Of a stretch of DNA of 64,000 bases, positions 58,801 through 64,000 are shown one piece after another. The DNA is from Pseudoneurospora amorphoporcata (Eukaryota > Ascomycota > Sordariomycetes > Sordariales > Sordariaceae). The DNA is taken from assembly GCA_033297205.1 (NCBI GenBank), contig MU859078.1, positions 186,001 through 250,000 on the forward strand, read 5' to 3'. The translations under genes and the position numbers were made by a program. Numbering within the stretch: the first letter of the stretch is position 1; every line of letters begins with the position of its first letter. Under the pieces are notes generated by a model, which was not told the DNA's origin, did not search any database, and saw only the letters and a program-made list of their open reading frames with translations.

Positions 58801-59974
58801 GTGTTGCCGACCTGGAAGGTGGCCAAGGGGTCCTTTTGGCTAGAGAACTCCTGGAACTTCTTGAATGACTCCTCGAAAGAAGGAGAAAGCTTCTTGAGAA
58901 GGGTGAAGAGAGAGTGGGAGGCGCAATCCTTAGGGGCCGGCTTGGGGAGAGGGTCGAACTTGGCGTTGCTGCACCTGTTGACGAAGAAGCCACCAGCATG
59001 GGCGGTAACGTGGTGCTGCTCACCCTCGTTGGTCTGGATGACGAGGTAGAGGAGGTGGCCCTTTTGCCTCCAGTAGGCAGGAGGGGGGTTCCAGGGGGAT
59101 AGAGAGATGGACTTGATGGTCTTGGGGGCGGGGCCGGTCTCCTTGGGGAGCAGGATGGCGAGGTCAGCGGGAGCCTGGAAGTCGTACTCCTTGATCTCGG
59201 CCTCGGGGGCATCGGGGTTCTCGACCACAATATCGTCGTGAACGGAAACGCCGGCAAGAACGCCGTGGACGGTATCGGTGCGGTCTCCGGAAGCGCCGAT
59301 CAGCTCGCGAATGCGGATGAGGTGAATGCGGGCCTCCTTCTCAGTGTAGGGATCCTCGACGACATGTAGCTGGGCGCCGTTCTCGAGACCCTCGACGTCG
59401 GAAACCTGGATGAAGTCGTTGATCTTCTTGCCGTTGAACTCGAGGTGAAAGCACGAGAACTCAATGGCGATGGGATGCTCGATTATCGACTGGCGGATCT
59501 CATGAATCTGCTCCATAGGGGACACCTGTTGCGCCGTCTTAGAAAACTGGTTATTGGTGGTGATATGCGGTCATGGAACACATACAGGGATATCAAGTGT
59601 CTCGGTGGTGTGGGGGAGAACGATGGTCACGACGAAGGGCTGGTCCTCGAGGGCCTGCTCGGCGCCCTCCTCCGTCTGTTCCTGTTCTGTTGTGCCATTG
59701 ACATCGGCCGGAGGCGTCTGGGTCTCGGGAACCTCGGGGACGGGGTTGCCTGATGGGAGAGAAGGCTTGTGTTAGCGACTATGTATGGACGGCGGCAACA
59801 GTGACAGTGATGGCGGCAGGTAGGTCTGGCAGGCAACATGTATGCAGCGGGTAGGTAGGTATGACAAGTCCGGGCTCGTCTCGTCTCGAGTTTGATATGT
59901 ACAACGGCCGAGTGTTTGGAACTTGATATCTTACCCTCGACAGCGGGAGTGGTTGCTTGGGATGCGTCCGCCAT
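55893..59974 (-). CDS. clu1: Clu1/TIF31 clustered-mitochondria protein
   Basis: A cytosolic RNA-binding protein needed for normal mitochondrial distribution. It also co-purifies with eIF3 in yeast. Three exons: 59935-59974, 59586-59749 and 55893-59525 (1278 aa). The introns are 184 and 60 nt, GT..AG, and close in phase. The N-terminus reads MADASQATTPAVE, then an acidic stretch and VVTIVLPHTTETLDIP, a ubiquitin-like CLU N-domain. The central CLU domain is at about 330-590. A Glu/Lys-rich low-complexity segment lies at about 616-680, between conserved blocks. The C-terminal half has TPR-like repeats (for example SLSLHEQIYGLVHPEVAQM) and a basic KKKGGKKPKG tail. Length agrees with the family. 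Antisense open frames of up to 561 codons over the last exon are composition artefacts. Confidence 0.92.
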
Positions 59975-61080
59975 GATTGTGTCAATACCTTGTGGACTAG
60001 CGCAACAAGGTGTAGTTGGAAAACAAAAAAGACGACAGGCTGAGGTATATGAAATGAGGTTGAAAGGAGGGGATGGGGACGGAGACTCGGTCGAGATAAC
60101 GGTCTGGTCCTAGGCCTGGTCCTGGTCTCGGGATTCAAGGCACACAAAAAAAGAGTGGTTTAAAAGTGGAATTCTACAAGTTCCTTGAACCGGGCAAGGC
60201 GACAGAAAAAAACGAAATCAGCGAGTTCAATTGGGAGGGGTTTGGACAAGTTCAAGCGGCGAAAGTCATAGAGAGGATGTCTCAAGGGGTAAAATATATT
60301 TCACGGTATCGTTAGGTATGCAGGACGTGTAAATGACTCTTTCCCTCACCTTTGGCCTTCACCAAAATCTGGGGGCGTTCGGATCAGACATCTTTTTTTT
60401 TTTTTTTTTTTTTTTTTTTTCTCGGCTCGGCCTATGATGCAGATTACTGCCGGGTCTAGCGGCCGGCAACAGCCCGTTACCAGGGCATGACTCGAGGCGG
60501 GCAAAGGCAGGGGTAGACAGGCGGGTACCGCGGGTGGTACCTCTGGGTGTGACGGGAGAGGGTCCATGCTCCCCCCTCTCCATTCCCCCGCCTTCAGCAC
60601 TTCCCCTCCGATCGAAGGAGGGACGGGAGACACGGAGCACTCGCGCCTTCCCCGTACGCGAACCACCACTCACAGGGCAAAGAGAGCAGGAGGACCTGGA
60701 AGTCAGAAGTCACTCGCGAGTCCCGAAGCAGAGGGCGAAAGGTGGCTCGAGCTTCCACAAAGGGCGATTCCTGTTTCCACATGGCTCCGCCCCGCCAAAA
60801 ACACTAGTCCAAAGATGGTACTCAAGTAAACATCAATATCATTCCAGAACCGCGACCAAAAAGCCATCTCGAACACAGCATTCCAACAAACAGCAATCCA
60901 CCGACCAAACATGTATCAGTATTGAACAAAGGACTCGACGCTATTTTTGGCGTATGGCACCCTACAACAATATCTGTCCTTGATCGCTTCAGCTTAATTG
61001 CCCACTTTTTGGTCGATTCGATATTTGTCACCGGCATCAAAAGCACCACTTCAGCAATTGCTTAATATCATTCTCGCTTC
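59975..61080. other. divergent promoter region between clu1 and the 61-kb gene
   Basis: No supported gene. It holds a 28-T run at 60393-60420 and probably the promoters of both flanking, divergently transcribed genes. The + frame at 60534-60983 has no protein features. Confidence 0.5.
60393..60420. repeat. homopolymer T run (28 T)
   Basis: An uninterrupted T tract in the divergent promoter region. Such dA:dT tracts commonly exclude nucleosomes, so a promoter role is plausible (inference). Confidence 0.8.
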
Positions 61081-63915
61081 ATGGACTATTCTTCGCCAAC
61101 CCCCAAGAGGCAACAGCAAAAACAGACGGGAGTGGCACATGAACATGCCCAGCTCTGGACAGCGACGAGATGTCATCGCCTCCTTCGCCCTCTGCTCGCC
61201 CACATCGGCGCTTTGAAGAAGGAGAAAGCGCGAAAGTCGGGGCTATCCGGGAGTACAGACGACGCAAATAGTCCTTCGAGCGAAAGTCCAAGTAAGCGAC
61301 AAGGTCGAGGTGGTTCAAAACAGACAATATATTCCAGCAAGACATCATCACGAGCCCACTTGACGATGCCGGAAAAACCGCGACGACAACGGGCTGGCAG
61401 AAGGCCTGTTCAAGAAAATGCAGTACCTTCTCCCAACCTTGGACATACAACCAACAGCTATTTGGCATCTTCTCCGGCTCAACCCTTTCTATTTGGTCAG
61501 ACAAGAAGCTTCTCAAACACTGACCATGAGGGAACCGCAAGGTGTGGCCATAGGAGGTGTAAGGGAGTTCAGTGCAGATTGGAGGCGTGTCTAGCGCAGC
61601 TTCGGCCAAGCACGGATCGAGCGACGTATTCGATATACGAATCCGTTTATCGCGCGCTGGATGCCTTGCTCAGAGCTACCTCTCCTCCAAAGTCTTCAGC
61701 CAGCACTTGGCCCAAATCGTTCCTTGCCATGTGCTTGCGGAGAATTCCAGATTACATTAACGAGCTCGAATACTGGGAGAAAAGGGATGCCGAGGCAAAC
61801 AAGACCAAGTCCGTTATCCAAGAGTCCAAAACATCTTTCGACATTTACTCGGAGCTTGAGTCGCTAGGTTCGCTCGGAGGCTGGAAACATCTTCGCATAG
61901 TTGTCCGAGCCCATGGCGTCAAGATCATCCAGGGCGCCATCAGGGACGGTGTGCTCGATGATCGCATGGCCATTGTACTCATCAGTCTTTGCTACCAATA
62001 CCTGCCCTTCGTCGAATGTCTGGATCTCACCAATGTCTTTGTTTCGCGCCAGTACCCACCTCCAGATCGCTACGTACGTGACGGGCTCACAATAAGAGCA
62101 CCAGCGCTGCTACCGCTCGCGGCGATTGGATACGGCCATGCGAGGACTAAGCGCTTCATGCTTGGAAAACTGGCCGACCTTTTTACCGATGGCTCTTTGC
62201 CAGCGGAGTGGATGCTTGCTGGTGCTTTCAAGACCGCACGCGTTGATGCCATGGGGAAATTGTTCTATGGGACTGGGCAAGACTGCGTTGATTTCCTTAT
62301 TACCATGATCAACGTTCTTTCTCCTCTCATGACAGAACGGAGACAGACTGGTTCTTGTTCTGATCTCGCGCCGCAAACAGTGGCAACCGGAAACCTAACT
62401 GGAGACATGGCAACGCTGGTATCTCTAGTGCTATTTCACTTAGATGATCCTGAAAAGGGCGGGCACGCTACTACGCCATCACAACTCGCGGTATTCGCCC
62501 ACCGCGTGCGGTATATATTTCGCACATACTTACTTCATGCTAGAAAGACGAGCCTCCCATCCCCCGCTGTTTATCTCATCAGCCTCTGCGATTTCCTCGC
62601 ATTTGGGACCGAGTCCTCGGCCTCCACCATTGCTTCAGCAGCCTGGAAAGGCGCAAAAACTGGCCAACGCATTGATCGTCTGGACCAGCAGTACTCGATG
62701 ACACTGAGTGTTTTGGGCAAGATAGTGACTAACTACAGCCGGGAAAATGGGTCGACCAGCGCTCATACCTACATCCCTCAGATTTGTGACAAGATGAGAG
62801 CATTGCAGGTTCCCGACAAACTCCCCTATCACCCCTTTGAAAACGTTGAACTAGATGTCGCCTTCCACGTGGCGTTTGAGACCAATGACCTCCAAGACCT
62901 CGCCTACGCCGAAAAGCTATGGGCCATGAAGAAGTCCGTTGCCTGCCCCCACGCCATAATGAAGCCGAAGCCCTACTACGAAGAGCGCATACGCGCCAGG
63001 GAGGAGTCGGAGGGTACTTCATATGCCGGGTTCAAATGGGACGATGCTCTGAGCGAGTGGGTCACGGTAGACTTCCCTGAGCCGCCCGTGGGAGGAGGCG
63101 GAGGTCGAACGACGAGACGGTCGACAGGGTGTTTACCTATGACGGAGGCAATTCGACAGTATGCTTCTACTGGTGCTACGACAGCTACTGTTGCTTTCAC
63201 ATCTGCGTCTACCTCAGCGCCCAACCACCAACAGACGCGAGGCAGCACGCGCCTGTTACGATCCAGCTCAGCTTCTACCGCAACACCTGCCACAGTCGAT
63301 GGCACATTCGATATCACTGACGATACCACCGACGACAGCGATGACGACGTGGAAGAAGATGACGATGACGGCACCTCTGAAACCGACACCAGCACATCTC
63401 AAACCGACGCCGAACTCGACTCAGACTCTGACTGGGGTTCAGACTTTGAAACATCAAACGTCGTAGGCCTAAAGGAAACCTACCACCAGCGAATACCACC
63501 GTCACCTTCTCCTCGAAGAACGCAACCCCGACTCCAAACACAAACGCAACTGCAACCGCAACCGCGGCGGCCAAGCGGCAACAAGCGAAAGCTGAGACCT
63601 CTCGATACTGAAGACGAGGATGAGGACGAAGAAGAAGAGGAGGACTCCGACGAGGATGGCAACGACTATAGCCTCGCGCATCGTCCTGTGGCTAAAAGGC
63701 CGCGGACGAGAGCTTCATTGGCTGCTGCAACTCCTACAGCTACTTCTAGTGCCTGTACTAGTGCTAGTGCCAGCGGTACTGCCAGCGGCAGCGGCAGCGG
63801 CGGTAGTCATATGAGTATTTCCCGGCGACGATCACTCAGGAGATCTAACGGTGGCAGCGGCAGTGGCAAGGCGATTCACGGGGGTGAAGAGACGAGTGAA
63901 GATGAACTTGGCTAA
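61081..63915 (+). CDS. large fungal protein of unknown function with acidic tail
   Basis: A single exon of 944 aa, starting at an ATG preceded by TTC. No known domain is recognised. Residues 1-150 are polar, basic and low-complexity. A His/Cys group, CGHRRCKGVQCRLEACLAQL, lies at about 158-178 and might bind metal. Residues about 180-680 look globular and mainly helical, with conserved-looking blocks such as GGWKHLRIVVRAHGVKIIQG, DRYVRDGLTIRAPALLPLAA and WMLAGAFKTARVDAMGKLFY. The C-terminal quarter is Ser/Thr-rich with two acidic runs (DDSDDDVEEDDDDG and EDEDEDEEEEEDSDED), basic patches (KRPRTR and RRRSLRRS) and Gly/Ser repeats. This composition suggests a nuclear protein interacting with chromatin (inference). 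It is divergent from clu1. It is surely a real gene; function is unknown. Confidence 0.8.
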   Translation: MDYSSPTPKRQQQKQTGVAHEHAQLWTATRCHRLLRPLLAHIGALKKEKARKSGLSGSTDDANSPSSESPSKRQGRGGSKQTIYSSKTSSRAHLTMPEKPRRQRAGRRPVQENAVPSPNLGHTTNSYLASSPAQPFLFGQTRSFSNTDHEGTARCGHRRCKGVQCRLEACLAQLRPSTDRATYSIYESVYRALDALLRATSPPKSSASTWPKSFLAMCLRRIPDYINELEYWEKRDAEANKTKSVIQESKTSFDIYSELESLGSLGGWKHLRIVVRAHGVKIIQGAIRDGVLDDRMAIVLISLCYQYLPFVECLDLTNVFVSRQYPPPDRYVRDGLTIRAPALLPLAAIGYGHARTKRFMLGKLADLFTDGSLPAEWMLAGAFKTARVDAMGKLFYGTGQDCVDFLITMINVLSPLMTERRQTGSCSDLAPQTVATGNLTGDMATLVSLVLFHLDDPEKGGHATTPSQLAVFAHRVRYIFRTYLLHARKTSLPSPAVYLISLCDFLAFGTESSASTIASAAWKGAKTGQRIDRLDQQYSMTLSVLGKIVTNYSRENGSTSAHTYIPQICDKMRALQVPDKLPYHPFENVELDVAFHVAFETNDLQDLAYAEKLWAMKKSVACPHAIMKPKPYYEERIRAREESEGTSYAGFKWDDALSEWVTVDFPEPPVGGGGGRTTRRSTGCLPMTEAIRQYASTGATTATVAFTSASTSAPNHQQTRGSTRLLRSSSASTATPATVDGTFDITDDTTDDSDDDVEEDDDDGTSETDTSTSQTDAELDSDSDWGSDFETSNVVGLKETYHQRIPPSPSPRRTQPRLQTQTQLQPQPRRPSGNKRKLRPLDTEDEDEDEEEEEDSDEDGNDYSLAHRPVAKRPRTRASLAAATPTATSSACTSASASGTASGSGSGGSHMSISRRRSLRRSNGGSGSGKAIHGGEETSEDELG

Positions 63916-64000
63916 GAAGGAAAGGGGAAGCAGACAAAAGGGACAGGATATGCGTGGATTAATTCTCCGTTTTTTGCTTTAATGTTGGGCTACCTACTTA

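Overview
The window is nuclear DNA of a filamentous ascomycete. The best fit is Sordariomycetes, probably Sordariaceae (Neurospora/Sordaria). The evidence is short introns of about 50-200 nt with GT..AG ends and CTRAC-type branch sites just upstream of the acceptor, C-rich third codon positions in conserved genes, Kozak-like CACCATG/AAAATGGC starts, long intergenic spacers, and a gene set typical of that group: PalH, ceramide synthase, an Hmt1-type ABC transporter, Zn2Cys6 and forkhead regulators, Cdc48 and Clu1. No virus, plasmid, CRISPR, rRNA or tRNA gene was recognised. Nothing supports bacterial operons. Each gene is its own transcription unit.

Layout. 1-8 kb: palH (+), an ambient-pH receptor, then a three-exon ceramide synthase (+), then a doubtful small gene (+). 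8-18.8 kb: a 10-kb stretch with no credible gene, containing a 41-T run and short repeats. 18.8-22.1 kb: an Hmt1-like vacuolar ABC half-transporter (+). 23.9-24.4 kb: a small spliced gene (-) that single-frame ORF calling misses. 25.2-27.2 kb: a secreted, acidic then Asn/Gln/Gly-rich repeat protein (-). 28.5-29.8 kb: a small conserved-looking gene (+) with a strong candidate third exon. 30.9-31.8 kb: a peroxiredoxin-like 2 protein (+). 32.3-34.9 kb: a Zn2Cys6 regulator (-). 34.9-43.2 kb: a second gene-poor stretch with a 33-bp inverted-repeat element and a 48-A run. 43.2-46.0 kb: six-exon cdc48 (+). 46.5-48.1 kb: a class III aminotransferase (-) that appears broken by two frameshifts. 51.0-53.4 kb: a four-exon FHA-forkhead regulator (-). 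55.9-60.0 kb: clu1 (-). 61.1-63.9 kb: a large unrecognised acidic-tailed protein (+).

Splice models were built by hand from donor, acceptor and branch signals and from reading-frame phase. They close exactly for cdc48 (824 aa), the forkhead gene (687 aa), clu1 (1278 aa), the Zn2Cys6 gene (810 aa), the ABC transporter (1054 aa) and the ceramide synthase (427 aa).

The genes do not form an obvious pathway or a secondary-metabolite cluster. They are housekeeping, signalling and regulatory genes plus lineage-specific proteins. The most interesting items are: an 11-residue motif duplicated in the PalH tail with 9 of 11 codons changed synonymously; the frameshifted aminotransferase; a start-less coding frame after the 28.5-kb gene that implies a missed exon; the inverted-repeat element at 36.65-36.86 kb; and the secreted Asn/Gln-rich protein with a probable GC-AG intron.
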